Source: Rhipicephalus microplus (Eukaryota; Arthropoda; Arachnida; Ixodida; Ixodidae). From it: a stretch of 64,000 nt of DNA. Both the position numbers and the translations under genes were made by a program. The number at the start of each line of letters is the position of its first letter. Position 1 is the first letter of the stretch. This document shows, piece by piece, positions 43,201 to 53,652 of the stretch. The DNA lies in contig NC_134707.1 in the NCBI RefSeq assembly GCF_043290135.1, positions 133,860,319 to 133,924,318 on the forward strand, read 5' to 3'. Below the pieces are notes generated by a model. That model worked only from the letters and a program-made list of their open reading frames with translations, did not search any database and was not told the origin of the DNA.

Positions 43201-43849
43201 CTGGTCTCCAATTTTTTTACTTATTTTACTTTTTGTTTTATTTTTCCTTACTAACCAGTGACTTACGCGGTAATAGTCTGATAAGTTATTTAGCGTGGCG
43301 CTATTTCCACTGTTTCTACACGTAATTTCTGAAGAAAAATGACACAATCTCTTTCTAAAGTAAAGCATGTGCAGATGCGAAGCAGCAGGCGCTGACGCTT
43401 ACAATGGCGGCAGCGTTGAAGAGGCACTCATCGCGGAGTTGCGCACGAGAGAAAACTGTGGTGGCGCAAAGCAAACAATGATGAACCGGTGTTTCTTACG
43501 GGAACATACCAACCGCTGTTAGTCAGCAAAGAGAGAGAGAAGACTCCAATTGAACTCAGAGACCCGGTGTCTGCTTTCAGTTTATGCGGACGTTTTGAAT
43601 TTGATTGTTCACCAATGGGCACGATAAATCTCACACGGACACAATCCTGGAGATCCAGTGTCTATCTATACAGTGTGACCGTCTGCAACAAGAAACACAC
43701 CACTGGATCATTTACAACTTCGTTCGCATTACAAACTTGTTTTACGCTAGCTTCTTCCACTGTTCAAATGTGCTAAGAAAAATGGTTTTACATGCATGTT
43801 CGCTTTAGCTGGGTATTCTAAGAATTAGCAACTCTGATTCAAACGTGTT
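43201..43849. other. Unassigned sequence
   Basis: It contains a third copy of the 13-mer GATGCGAAGCAGC (43374-43386). No gene recognised. Confidence 0.4.
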
Positions 43850-44540
43850 TTGTATGTAATGAGGTTTGTGTGCATAAATTTTTTTATATCCAGTTTTATT
43901 ACTGCAACTCAAATAAAGAATCACCAATATCTGTTCATGACAGCAATCAAAAAGACACTCCCACCCTAGCTCAGCCTTCATTGCAGTGCAGCTCTCCCTT
44001 CTTCCATACCGTCCCAAGATGACCATGGCAGTGCGTTGTTGAATTTATTAAGAGCAGCAATAAAAGTTACTTCACTGGGACCCGCACGACTTATTGCTAT
44101 TTCAAGATAGGCCTTATGCAAGTATTGTGCGCCATGCGCTTTGAATTCACACGCGAACATGACAGGGTTATTCGAAGAAAATTTAAAACCTTACATGATT
44201 TGGCTATGAAGTGTCCACGTGAGGCTTCCATGAACTTTTCACGAGCACACCTAGATACTCATGTTGTACTATTTTGTTTCAACTGCATTGTTGAGGAGGT
44301 ACCAAGACGAAAATGGTTTCATCTTCTTAGGAAATCAAATATGTACACACTTTGTTTTATTCAAATTTATTTTCCAATTGACACACCAACAATGAATGAG
44401 AGATAAGTATTTTTGGAGTTTTAGTGCACTTGCGATTGAATATGTTTTTGTACACGACACAGTAATCCGTAAACAACCATATACAAAATAAATGCCTGCG
44501 GAAATACTAGTAACAGGGAAAAAAAGGCAGACCACACGTA
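43850..44540 (-). pseudogene. Eroded CR1-like LINE fragment
   Basis: The minus strand near 44430-44335 reads LQKYLSLIHCWCVNWKINLNKTKC, the block after the FADD motif in CR1-type RTs (usually ...WCxxWxMxLNxxKC). The rest is too broken to follow with confidence. The left end could be a tail near AATAAAG at 43913. Confidence 0.5.
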
Positions 44541-44582
44541 TTGTGGGATTCAATTATATGTGAAGCATGAATAAAAAAGGCT

Positions 44583-44815
44583 GATATGTTGGGTTTAACG
44601 TCCCAAAACCACCAAATCATTATAAGAGACGCTGTAGTGTAGGCCTCCGAAAATTTCAGCCCCCTGGGGTTCTTTAACGTGCACCTAAATCCAAGCACAC
44701 GGGCCTCTAGCATTTTCGCCTCCATCGAAAATGCAGCCGCCGCAGCCGGGATTTGATCCCGCGACCTGCGGGTCAGCAGCCGAGTGCTTTAACCGATAGA
44801 GCACAGCGGCGGGGT
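44583..44815 (-). mobile_element. Ruka-type SINE, diverged copy
   Basis: GGGTTTAACGTCCCAAAACC... body at left, B box in reverse GGATTTGATCCC, A box region TTTAACCGATAGAGCAC at right. The head differs from other copies (GATAGAGC instead of ACTAGACC). No clear duplication. Confidence 0.88.
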
Positions 44816-44839
44816 ATTCAGAAAGGAGGATATGTCACT

Positions 44840-45735
44840 TTTACCTCAGCACAACTTTATGAGCAAAACGTAAATTATGCCGTGCATGACTTCCATGTTT
44901 TGATTGTCATGTTTGCACGTGTCATTTACCGGCGTCGTCCATTCCCGTCCAGTATTGCCATATTTGATACATGTGGAGCTAGAAAAACAACCGTAAGCAC
45001 GCTGTGAGCGTAGCTTGTAATCATATTTTACATGCCACGCATGTAAAAATTATCCTCTTTGGACGTGCCCTTCACCTTCGTCGTCCATTCAAGTCCCGTT
45101 ATACCAAATTTAATATATGTGAAGATAGCGAAAAGGTCTCAAGCGCTTCAGGAGCGAGGTAGGTTCTCATGTTCTTACATTACATGCATGTCATGTTTAA
45201 CACGTTTGCACAAGTCATATACCTTCCTACTCCATTTACGTCCCGTAAGACCAAATTTGGTATATGTGAAGCTGGCGAAATGACCTCGAGCGCTTCATGA
45301 GCGTGGTATGTTGTCATGTTCTTAGATGTTACAAATGTCGTGATTATCATGTTTGCATTAATCATATACCTTCTTCATTCATTCACGTCCCGTAATACCA
45401 AATTTGTTATATATGAAGCTAGCGAAACGGCCGTGAGAGCACTATGAGCATGGCGTGTAGTAATCATTTACTTAACATGCATGTCATGATTTCCACGTTA
45501 GGGTCTGGAACTTATGTTCGCCTTGCAGTCATGCCATACCATACCAGTTTTGCAACATGATATGTGAACGGAGCTACCGAAAGAGCAGCAAAACCATGAA
45601 ATTTAAATCATGACAAACATGACATACATGTCATGATTTTCATGTTATTACTTTTCACTTATGCTCGTCATAAAGTAATGTTATGCCATACCGATTTTCA
45701 TATCCACAGCATTGTCGAAACGGCCAGGAAAGCTA
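44840..45735. repeat. Six diverged tandem units of about 147 bp
   Basis: A block of about 35 bp (CGTCCCGTAATACCAAATTTG.TATATGTGAAGCTAGCGAAACGGCC in its common form, split here by dots) recurs with anchors at 44973, 45119, 45266, 45413, about 45564 and about 45708. Spacings are 146, 147, 147, then about 146-151. Between blocks, CATGTCATG-type and CATATACCTTC motifs also recur. Units differ at many positions, so the array is old. It runs into a GATA microsatellite. Confidence 0.8.
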
Positions 45736-45768
45736 AAAGTCGTAGGCAACTAGGTAGCTAGCTAGTTG

Positions 45769-45789
45769 AATATATAGATAGATAGATAT

Positions 45790-45858
<69 letters not shown>

Positions 45859-45878
45859 AGATAGATAGATAGATAGAC

Positions 45879-45937
<59 letters not shown>
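45769..45937. repeat. (GATA)n microsatellite
   Basis: About 42 GATA units with a few changes (GAAGATAG, GACAGATAG). The LSIY-repeat open frames on the minus strand are translations of it. Confidence 0.97.
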
Positions 45938-46775
45938 CTCAAAATCACTGAAGTGCACTGAGAAATGCTTTGTATTTAGATCAATTGCGGACTCGAAACA
46001 GAGCCTTGTGGGACGGACCCCTCAGGTAGCATCTGCATATTTGGAGAATTATCCATCTAATACTACACTTTGTCTCTTTTGAGATATATATCTTTAAATT
46101 CATTTTTAAGTCTAATTGAAATTCAGGGTGGTAAGTTTAAAGAGTAAGAGTGAATATGACACCGTTTTGAAGCCTCTCTGATAATTCAGGAATGTAGTAT
46201 ATCCACTTATGTGTGTATATGCCCAATAAGCAAGACAGTGTCAGTCAGCGCCACCAGTAGCCATGACGTCGAGTGTGGAACACCTTTTATCTGCCTGTTT
46301 GGCATCATGTAGCACGTGGACTAATTGCGAGCTGGCAGTGGACCAATAATCACTGATATGCTGCATCAAGGTTTCAAGTATGACAGCTTGCTTTCTATGT
46401 CAAATTCTTTATAGAAATGCGACCGCATCGACCGCCTCATAGGGGGTGTGTATACAAAAAAATAATAATACACGTCAATGTCTCTATTGTAATATATAAT
46501 TATAATTATATAACGTGCACCTAGCGGAGTGTCGTGCTGAAACTACAATGTCATTGTGAAACACACCATATTGGAGACCTCCGGAAATGTGGACCACCTT
46601 AGGTTCTTCAACGTGCACCTGAATCTAAATACAGGAGCCTCGAACACTTCACAAGTGTCTCAAGTATGAAAGTCTGTATTTTAATAGAAGAAGCAGGTCC
46701 TGAAACGCAATATTGTGATATCAACTATATGGAAACTCACGTTTAGTTTTTTTCGCCGGTGTAGGCGTCATTCAC
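45938..46775. other. Mostly unassigned, with an old SINE relic
   Basis: 46555-46655 resembles the Ruka-type SINE body in reverse (GACCTCCGGAAATGTGGACCACCTTAGG, written as one diverged block, and TTCAACGTGCACCTGAATC). The remainder is AT-rich with no gene. Confidence 0.55.
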
Positions 46776-46847
46776 TTTATATTTATTTATTTATTCAAAA
46801 TACCTTACAGGCCCGTTGAAGGGCATTGAGTAAGGGGGGCATCATAC

Positions 46848-47254
46848 TGTCACGGGGTCGTGACGTGGCCGAAGACAGGAGACTTCTTGTTGGGATTTAA
46901 CTGTTTATTTGGGCGAACCTGTGCCCGGTAAACAGAAAGTCTAATTACAGCAGCAGTCTCGCAGAGATAGCAGTCTCAGACTGATAGCGGCGAACGGAGC
47001 GTCGGCCTTCGATCAACAACTGACGAGCGGCGAAGCGCGTCGGCATTTATACCCTTGCCGTCGAATGTTCTAGCGTTATCGCTGGCGGTGGCGTAGCTTC
47101 CAGAACAATCTGTACCGTTCGCACAGTGGGCGTGATCTTATCGAAATGATCTACTACAGTCCGGAACCTTCTAGAAAACTGCAGGCGCGGTTTGCGCTGA
47201 GAATCGTGTGGTGTTTTGGGACGATAACAAAAACTTGGGAAATGGAACGCGGCA
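46848..47254 (-). repeat. 3' LTR of Gypsy-2
   Basis: 407 bp, TG...CA, TGTCACGGGG...GAACGCGGCA on the plus strand; same as 52439-52845. Confidence 0.96.
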
Positions 47255-47268
47255 TTGCCCCCCTCTGA
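47255..47268 (-). promoter_or_regulatory. Polypurine tract of Gypsy-2
   Basis: Minus strand CAGAGGGGGGCAA directly upstream of the 3' LTR. Confidence 0.85.
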
Positions 47269-47382
47269 AAAAAGGCATCGTCCCGATGCTTTAACTAAAG
47301 ATGAAAGTACAAAAATAACGCAAGAAAGTACAATGAATAAATTCCGATACAACAATAATAAAAAAAGCACTGGTTCAGTTTG

Positions 47383-50300
47383 TCAACGCGCATGAAACGG
47401 CTTGAGGCGCGCGACATGTACGACTTCAGGTCGCGATCGGCGTCGTTGAGAGTTCGTGATGCCGTCGGGGACAACCTCGTAATCAAGTGGGCCGAGACGT
47501 CGAACCACCCTGTAAGGTCCGAAGTACCGTCGCAGAAGCTTTTCACTTAGTCCACGTCGGCGTATCGGCGTCCACACCCAAACACGTTCACCGGGCTGGT
47601 ATTCTACGAACCGTCGTCGAAGGTTGTAACGGTGGCTGTCGGTCGTCTGTTGATTTTTGATACGGAGACGCGCAAGTTGTCGGGCTTCTTCGGCGCGTTG
47701 AAGGTACTCGCTCACATCGAGGTTTTCTTCGTCGGTGACGTTGGGTAACATGGCATCGAGCGTCGTTGCCGGGCTCCTTCCGTAGACCAATTTGTATGGA
47801 GATATCTGCGTCGTCTCCTGCACTGCCGTGTTGTATGCGAAGGTCACATACGGAAGAATGGCGTCCCACGTCTTGTGTTCGATATCGACGTACATTGACA
47901 GCATGTCGGCGATCGTCTTGTTAAGCCGCTCGGTGAGGCCGTTGGTCTGTGGGTGGTACGCTGTCGTCCGGCGGTGGTTTGTTTGGCTGTATGCCAAGAT
48001 CGCTTGAGTTAAGTCGGCAGTGAATGCCGTTCCTCTGTCGGTGATAAGGACCTCCGGGGCGCCGTGACGTAGGACGATATTTTCGACGAAGAACTTAGCT
48101 ACCTCGGATGCACTGCCTTTTGGCAGGGCTTTTGTCTCGGCGTAGCGGGTGAGGTAGTCGGTAGCTACCACGATCCACTTGTTTCCGAAAGCCGACGTCG
48201 GGAACGGCCCCAGTAGATCCATACCAATCTGCTGGAAAGGTCGGCAAGGTGGATCAATTGGCTGCAGAAGCCCCGCTGGCCTTGTCGGCGGTGTCTTGCG
48301 TCGCTGACAGTCCCGGCATGTCCTCACATAACGAGTGACGTCGGTGGTAAGACGCGGCCAGTAGTACCTTTCTTGTATCCTCGCGAGCGTGCGAGAAACA
48401 CCGAGGTGCCCTGCCGTCGGATCGTCGTGCAGGGCCTGCAGGAGTTCTGGTCGCAGAGCTGAAGGCACCACAAGGAGATACTTAGCCCGAAGCGGTGAAA
48501 AGTTTTTCTTTTGTAGAAGACCGTTTCGTAGAAAAAACGACGCAAGTGCGCGCTTGAATACCTTCGGGACTTCGGCGGTCCTGCCTTCGAGGTATTCTAT
48601 TAGGGCCTTAAGTTCCGGGTCGGCCCGCTGTCGTTCAGCGAAGTCGTCGGTAGTTATCGTTCCCAAGAAGTAGTCGTCATCCGGGTCGTCGGGTAGCGGT
48701 TGGTCGACAGGCGCACGAGAGAGACAGTCGGCGTCGGAGTGTTTTTTGCCGGACTTGTAAATGACAGTAATGTCATATTCTTGAAGTCTCAGGCTCCATC
48801 GTGCGAGGCGACCTGAAGGGTCCTTCAAAGTGGCTAGCCAACACAAGGCGTGGTGGTCGCTCACAACTTTGAAGGGCCTGCCGTAGAGGTATGGACGAAA
48901 TTTCGACGTAGCCCAGATGATGGCGAGGCACTCCTTTTCTGTTGTGGAATAATTTGCTTCTGCTTTGGATAGCGATCGGCTGGCGTAACTAATAACCCTT
49001 TCAAGTCCGTCAGCCCTCTGCACAAGAACGGCGCCAAGACCTACGCTGCTTGCGTCAGTATGTATTTCTGTCTCGGCGAATTCGTCGAAATGGGCAAGTA
49101 ACGGAGGCGTCTGGAGGCGATGTTTAAGCTGCTGGAAAGCGTGTTCCTGTGGCGTTTCCCACTTGAACTCGACGTCGGCCTTGGTAAGGTTAGTGAGAGG
49201 ATCGGCGATGCGGGCGAAGTTTTTCACGAACCGCCTATAATAGGCGCACAGGCCCAGAAATCGGCGCACGGCTTTCTTGTCAGTGGGCGGCGGGAATTCG
49301 GCGATGGCGGCTGTTTTCCGCGGATCAGGACGAACTCCAGACTTGCTGATAACGTGCCCCAGAAACAAGAGCTCTTCATACGCAAATCTGCACTTTTCTG
49401 GCTTCAGTGTGAGTCCGGAAGTCTTGATGGCTTGAAGTACAGCTTCAAGGCGCCGAAGATGCTCGTCGAAACTCGAGGAAAACACGACGACGTCGTCCAA
49501 GTACACAAGGCAAGTCTGCCACTTCAAACCTGCCAGTACTGTATCCATAACGCGTTGAAAAGTTGCAGGCGCTGAGCAAAGGCCGAAGGGCATCACCTTA
49601 AACTCGAAGAGGCCATCCGGTGTTATAAACGCCGTCTTCTCTCGGTCTCTTTCGTCGACTTCGATTTGCCAATAGCCAGTCTTGAGGTCCATTGACGAAA
49701 AGTACTTGGCGTTATGGAGCCGATCAAGTGCGTCGTCTATTCGTGGGAGAGGATACACGTCCTTTCTTGTGATTTTGTTCAGGCGGCGATAATCGACGCA
49801 GAAACGTAGGGTCCCATCCTTTTTCTTCACTAACACCACGGGGGATGCCCATGGGCTCTTGGACGGCTGGATAATGTCATCCCGCAGCATTTCATCAACT
49901 TGTCTCTTGATGGCCTCACGTTCTCGCGTCGAAACCCTGTACGGACTCTGACGGAGTGGTCTGGCATTTTCTTCGGTTATGATGCGATGTTTCGTGATTG
50001 GGGTCTGCCGAATTTTCGATGACGACGAAAAGCAATCTTCGTATTGCAGGAGCAGGGCCTTCAGCTGTTCTTGCTTATCGTTCGGAAGTCTGGGATTGAC
50101 GTCGAAAGCTATGGGAGGGGCTTGGTTCCTCTGAGCAGGTTCCGCAGAATCGGCGAGGGCGAAAGCACTGGTGGCTTCGACAATTTCTTCGATGTATGCG
50201 ACCGTTGTTCCTTTGTTCACATGTTTGTACTCATTGCTGAAATTTGTGAGCATAACCGTTGCTTTGCCTCCCCGCAACTCTGCAATTCCTCTTGCGACAC

Positions 50301-51003
50301 AAATATTTCGGGTGACCAACAGATGCTGACTGCCTTCAACGACGCCTTCGAAGTCAGGTGATTCAGGAGCGCCGACTGAAATAATGACGCTTGAGCGAGG
50401 CGGAATGGTGACTTGTTCTTCCAGCACATTCAAGGCATGGTGTCCAGACGGCGTGCGCGGCGGTAGTGCTTCTTCTGTGGATAACGTTATCGACTTGGTT
50501 TTTAGGTTAATGACAGCACCATGGAGGCATAAGAAGTCCATGCCAAGGATGACATCTCTCGAGCAACGCTGTAGGACTACGAAGTCTGTAGGATAAATAC
50601 GGCCGTTAATGGTGACTCTCGCTGTGCAGACTCCTGCAGGCGTTACGAGATGACCTCCGGCTGTGCGGATTTCAGGGCCTTTCCAAGCTGTCCTAACTTT
50701 CTTTAACTTCGCGGCGAACGACCCACTGATGACAGAATAGTCGGCACCAGTATCGACGAGAGCGGTCACACTGTGGCCGTCGATAAGAACGTCGAGGTCG
50801 CTAGTTCGCCGTCTCGCATTACAGTTAGGGCGTGGCGTCGGGTCACGGCTGCGTCGGCTTGTTTCACTGCTTCCATGTTGCGTCCTCAGGCCACCTTCGG
50901 TAAGAGAGCTTTCGCCGTCAGGGCTTTGCCTGGTTGGCGTTGTGTTCGGAAAGCTCCGTCGCGGCGTCGGCGTCGTCGGAGGATCTTCGGTAGTTCGTCG
51001 CAC
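47383..51003 (-). CDS. pol: Gypsy-2 pol polyprotein (protease, RT, RNase H, integrase)
   Basis: 1206 residues from an assigned GTG; the frame is open upstream to the gag stop and is -1 to gag. Protease TALVDTGADYSVIS is near residues 84-97, with a later ILGMDFL. RT: LVKKKDGTLRFCVDYRRL, MPFGLCSAPATF and the catalytic YLDD. RNase H: HTDASSVGLGAVL and VVSDHHALCWL. Integrase: zinc region ending CRDCQRRK, core IGMDLLGPFP, ITDRGTAF, HPQTNGLTERLN, and a C-terminal GPYRVVRRLGPLDYEV domain. No interruption. It is related to Gypsy-1 pol throughout but clearly a different family. Confidence 0.95.
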   Translation of the reverse strand: MRRTTEDPPTTPTPRRSFPNTTPTRQSPDGESSLTEGGLRTQHGSSETSRRSRDPTPRPNCNARRRTSDLDVLIDGHSVTALVDTGADYSVISGSFAAKLKKVRTAWKGPEIRTAGGHLVTPAGVCTARVTINGRIYPTDFVVLQRCSRDVILGMDFLCLHGAVINLKTKSITLSTEEALPPRTPSGHHALNVLEEQVTIPPRSSVIISVGAPESPDFEGVVEGSQHLLVTRNICVARGIAELRGGKATVMLTNFSNEYKHVNKGTTVAYIEEIVEATSAFALADSAEPAQRNQAPPIAFDVNPRLPNDKQEQLKALLLQYEDCFSSSSKIRQTPITKHRIITEENARPLRQSPYRVSTREREAIKRQVDEMLRDDIIQPSKSPWASPVVLVKKKDGTLRFCVDYRRLNKITRKDVYPLPRIDDALDRLHNAKYFSSMDLKTGYWQIEVDERDREKTAFITPDGLFEFKVMPFGLCSAPATFQRVMDTVLAGLKWQTCLVYLDDVVVFSSSFDEHLRRLEAVLQAIKTSGLTLKPEKCRFAYEELLFLGHVISKSGVRPDPRKTAAIAEFPPPTDKKAVRRFLGLCAYYRRFVKNFARIADPLTNLTKADVEFKWETPQEHAFQQLKHRLQTPPLLAHFDEFAETEIHTDASSVGLGAVLVQRADGLERVISYASRSLSKAEANYSTTEKECLAIIWATSKFRPYLYGRPFKVVSDHHALCWLATLKDPSGRLARWSLRLQEYDITVIYKSGKKHSDADCLSRAPVDQPLPDDPDDDYFLGTITTDDFAERQRADPELKALIEYLEGRTAEVPKVFKRALASFFLRNGLLQKKNFSPLRAKYLLVVPSALRPELLQALHDDPTAGHLGVSRTLARIQERYYWPRLTTDVTRYVRTCRDCQRRKTPPTRPAGLLQPIDPPCRPFQQIGMDLLGPFPTSAFGNKWIVVATDYLTRYAETKALPKGSASEVAKFFVENIVLRHGAPEVLITDRGTAFTADLTQAILAYSQTNHRRTTAYHPQTNGLTERLNKTIADMLSMYVDIEHKTWDAILPYVTFAYNTAVQETTQISPYKLVYGRSPATTLDAMLPNVTDEENLDVSEYLQRAEEARQLARLRIKNQQTTDSHRYNLRRRFVEYQPGERVWVWTPIRRRGLSEKLLRRYFGPYRVVRRLGPLDYEVVPDGITNSQRRRSRPEVVHVARLKPFHAR

Positions 51004-51032
51004 AGCAACCGCACCTCCATCGGTTGCTGCCC

Positions 51033-51042
51033 TTAGTTTCCC
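51033..51042 (-). promoter_or_regulatory. Canonical -1 frameshift heptamer at gag-pol junction of Gypsy-2
   Basis: The gag frame reads G GGA AAC TAA. GGGAAAC is a classical X XXY YYZ slippery heptamer, directly followed by the gag stop. After a -1 slip the frame continues into pol without a stop. Confidence 0.85.
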
Positions 51043-52414
51043 GGATACGGGCTAGGAGACCGGCCCCGCGTAGGGCCAGAGTACTGTCGGTGGTGCGGTG
51101 ACGTGCGGCGGCTGGGCGACGGCGAACGCGAAGGGCTTCGTGGTGTCCACCGAGTTCCTGTCAGGTAGTCGGCGATGTCACGTGGTCGTTCTCCTGGCTG
51201 TGGGCGCGGTGCATTGACGGCGAAGCCACGCAATCCGATCTGTCGGTACTGGCAACGGCGGTATGTGTGTCCGGCCTCGCCGCAGTGGTAGCAGAGCGGG
51301 CGATGGTCAGGGGTGCGCCAGACGTCAGTCTTCCTCGGTGCACTGCGCTGGACCGCTGGCGAATGGTATGACGTCCGTGGGGGTGGTGGCGGCGGTGGCG
51401 TCTGTCGACGGAAGTGCGATGGGGCGGCGTTTTGGCGTGGACGGGGAGGAGCGTTGTGGCGCAGTGCAGCGGCGTAGCTCATAGCTTCCGGTTCGGGCAG
51501 CGGTGCGTGGGGAATTTGAAGCGATTGCCGAACTTCTTCTCGCACAATGTCGGCGATCGAATCCACTTGAGGCTGCGCCGAAGGCAACAGCTTGCGCAGC
51601 TCTTCTCGCACGATCGCTCGGATCGTTTCACGCAGGTCTCCGGAGTTACTGGTTTCACGCAGTTCTCCGGAGTTACTGGAGCGCATTCTGGGGTCAGGCG
51701 ACGATTATACTGTCTGGTGCGCATGTCAAGGGTTTTTTCGATGGTGGTCGCCTCGGATACAAATTCTTGGACGGTGTTCGGTGGATTCCTCATTAGTCCC
51801 GCGAAGAGCTCCTGTTTGACACCTCGCATGAGGAAACGAACTTTCTTCTCCTCAGGCATGTCTGGGTCAGCGTGACGAAATAGGCGGGTCATCTCCTCTG
51901 TGAAAATTCCAACCTTCTCATTCGGTAGCTGAACCCGGGTCTCTAGTTGAGCAGCGGCCCTTTCTTTGCGAGCGACGCTCGCGAACGTTTGCAGAAATGC
52001 GCCGCAGAAGACATCCCACGTTCGGAGCGTGGACTCTCGATTCTCTAGCCAGGTCCTTGCGGTGTCTTCCAGGTAGAAGTACACACGACGGAGCTTTTCT
52101 TCGTTGTCCCAGTGGTTGAGGGCGGCCACACGGTCGTATGTTTATTGCCAGGTTTCCGGGTCTTCAAACGATGAGCCATGGAACGTTGGCGGTTGCCTGG
52201 GTTGATGAATGACGATCGCGGGCTGGGACGCTCCGGTTGTCATAGTCGCTGCAGTAGCGGTCATGGCCTTGGCTTTCCGCGCCTTGTCTTGTAGAAGCCC
52301 GTACTCCGGTGGGAGACCTTGCTGTCGGCGGCTTGTTCGCTGCTCCTGGTTGGCGTCGGTGTCTTCTCCGCGACGTGGGCTGGGTTCACGGCTTGACGGG
52401 GGCGTGCGGTACAT
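51033..52414 (-). pseudogene. gag: Gypsy-2 Gag, interrupted by a stop and a frameshift
   Basis: The first ATG is at 52414; the open frame begins slightly earlier with GTG. An in-frame TAA at 52142-52144 stops it after about 90 residues. The same frame resumes (AALNHWDNEEKLRRVYFYL, TARTWLENRE) and carries the capsid pattern. Near 51690-51705 the frame changes and continues in another frame (51686-51033), with ELRETIRAIVREELRK, the zinc knuckle CYHCGEAGHTYRRC and a basic SPSRSPSPSRR tail. Apart from the two lesions it is a normal Gypsy Gag. The lesions contrast with the intact pol and the identical LTRs. Confidence 0.88.
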
Positions 52415-52422
52415 GAACGAAG

Positions 52423-52436
52423 CAGCACCTCCACCA
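52423..52436 (-). promoter_or_regulatory. Primer-binding site of Gypsy-2
   Basis: TGGTGGAGGTGCTG on the minus strand, two bases inside the 5' LTR, identical to the Gypsy-1 site. Confidence 0.75.
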
Positions 52437-52438
52437 GA

Positions 52439-52845
52439 TGTCACGGGGTCGTGACGTGGCCGAAGACAGGAGACTTCTTGTTGGGATTTAACTGTTTATT
52501 TGGGCGAACCTGTGCCCGGTAAACAGAAAGTCTAATTACAGCAGCAGTCTCGCAGAGATAGCAGTCTCAGACTGATAGCGGCGAACGGAGCGTCGGCCTT
52601 CGATCAACAACTGACGAGCGGCGAAGCGCGTCGGCATTTATACCCTTGCCGTCGAATGTTCTAGCGTTATCGCTGGCGGTGGCGTAGCTTCCAGAACAAT
52701 CTGTACCGTTCGCACAGTGGGCGTGATCTTATCGAAATGATCTACTACAGTCCGGAACCTTCTAGAAAACTGCAGGCGCGGTTTGCGCTGAGAATCGTGT
52801 GGTGTTTTGGGACGATAACAAAAACTTGGGAAATGGAACGCGGCA
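52439..52845 (-). repeat. 5' LTR of Gypsy-2
   Basis: 407 bp, apparently identical to 46848-47254. It contains TTTATACCC on the plus strand; no orientation-correct TATA box was assigned. Confidence 0.96.
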
Positions 52846-52881
52846 ATACAAACAAAATAACAAAAAAGTGGAAAAGGTGAC

Positions 52882-52884
<3 letters not shown>

Positions 52885-52951
<67 letters not shown>
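52885..52951. repeat. (AT)n microsatellite in LINE C 3' UTR
   Basis: About 33 AT dinucleotides. It generates the YIYI open frames on both strands. Confidence 0.97.
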
Positions 52952-52955
<4 letters not shown>

Positions 52956-52981
52956 ATTACAAAAATCAAGGTGCAATAGCG

Positions 52982-53542
52982 TTATACAATATTAGAGTGC
53001 AACAAAATCAGGTTATCACGGAAAGTTTCACAGTTAGAAATGGATACAACATAATCCGGAAGATCGTTCCAATATGCAATGGCTCGAGGTAGTGATGATA
53101 AGTTGAATGCCTGCGTGTGACCATGAATGCGAATGAAACTACGTGCATTGTGAATGCGCCGGGAAGTACGCGCAGGAGGATTAAGTGGCAAACAGTGAAT
53201 TTCGTTACTATAAATGTACCTATGAAACTTACATAAGACAGCTATGTTGCGGCGTGTTTCCAGTGGCTGAAATGCAAGGTCTCGTTTTATTAGGGTAATG
53301 CTCGAATGATAATCGTAGTTTCCAGAGATTAATCTCGCTGCCCCATTTTGGATGGCTTCCAACTTACGTACCAGGTGATCTTGATATGGTGACCATGTGG
53401 ATGATGCATACTCTAGCTGTGGGCGAAAATAAGTAATATATGATAATGCGCGTACGTTATAGGGAGCGTTGGCAAGCTTCTGCGGAGATATCCGAGCGAT
53501 TGAGAGCCTTTCGATGTGAAAGCTGCTATATGCATAGTCCAC
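52982..53542 (-). pseudogene. LINE C ORF2 C-terminus
   Basis: A 186-aa open frame: ALSYITYFRPQLEYASSTWSPYQ split over two blocks, NGAARLI, then LPRAIAYWNDLPDYV. This is the post-RT domain of CR1-like ORF2. It ends at the natural stop near 52982. The upstream edge at about 53549 is the LINE B junction. Confidence 0.85.
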
Positions 53543-53652
53543 GATAGATTATTATTATTATTATTTATTAATACTGTAACCCCCACATGAGGGTCATTAG
53601 AGGGAGGAATATAAACACAAAACAAAAACAATACACAATGACAAAACCGACA

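Larger units (their letters stand above)
46848..52845 (-). mobile_element. Complete Gypsy-type LTR retrotransposon, Gypsy-2
   Basis: 5998 bp, with 407-bp LTRs at 46848-47254 and 52439-52845 that appear identical. A 4-bp target-site duplication ATAC lies at 46844-46847 and 52846-52849. On the minus strand: 5' LTR, primer site, gag (broken), pol (open), purine tract, 3' LTR. It is inserted in the 3' UTR of LINE C. Identical LTRs imply recent arrival, yet gag already has two lesions, so this copy may have been mobilised in trans or may carry assembly errors. Confidence 0.96.

Noticed and set aside
44840..45735. CRISPR array
   Set aside because: Spacing is regular, but the whole unit is repeated with divergence rather than short identical repeats with unique spacers, and the DNA is eukaryotic.
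45733..45958. LSIY-repeat open frames
   Set aside because: Translation of the GATA microsatellite.
52638..53092. YIYI-containing frames near the right LTR of Gypsy-2
   Set aside because: AT microsatellite joined to LTR sequence; no coding signature.
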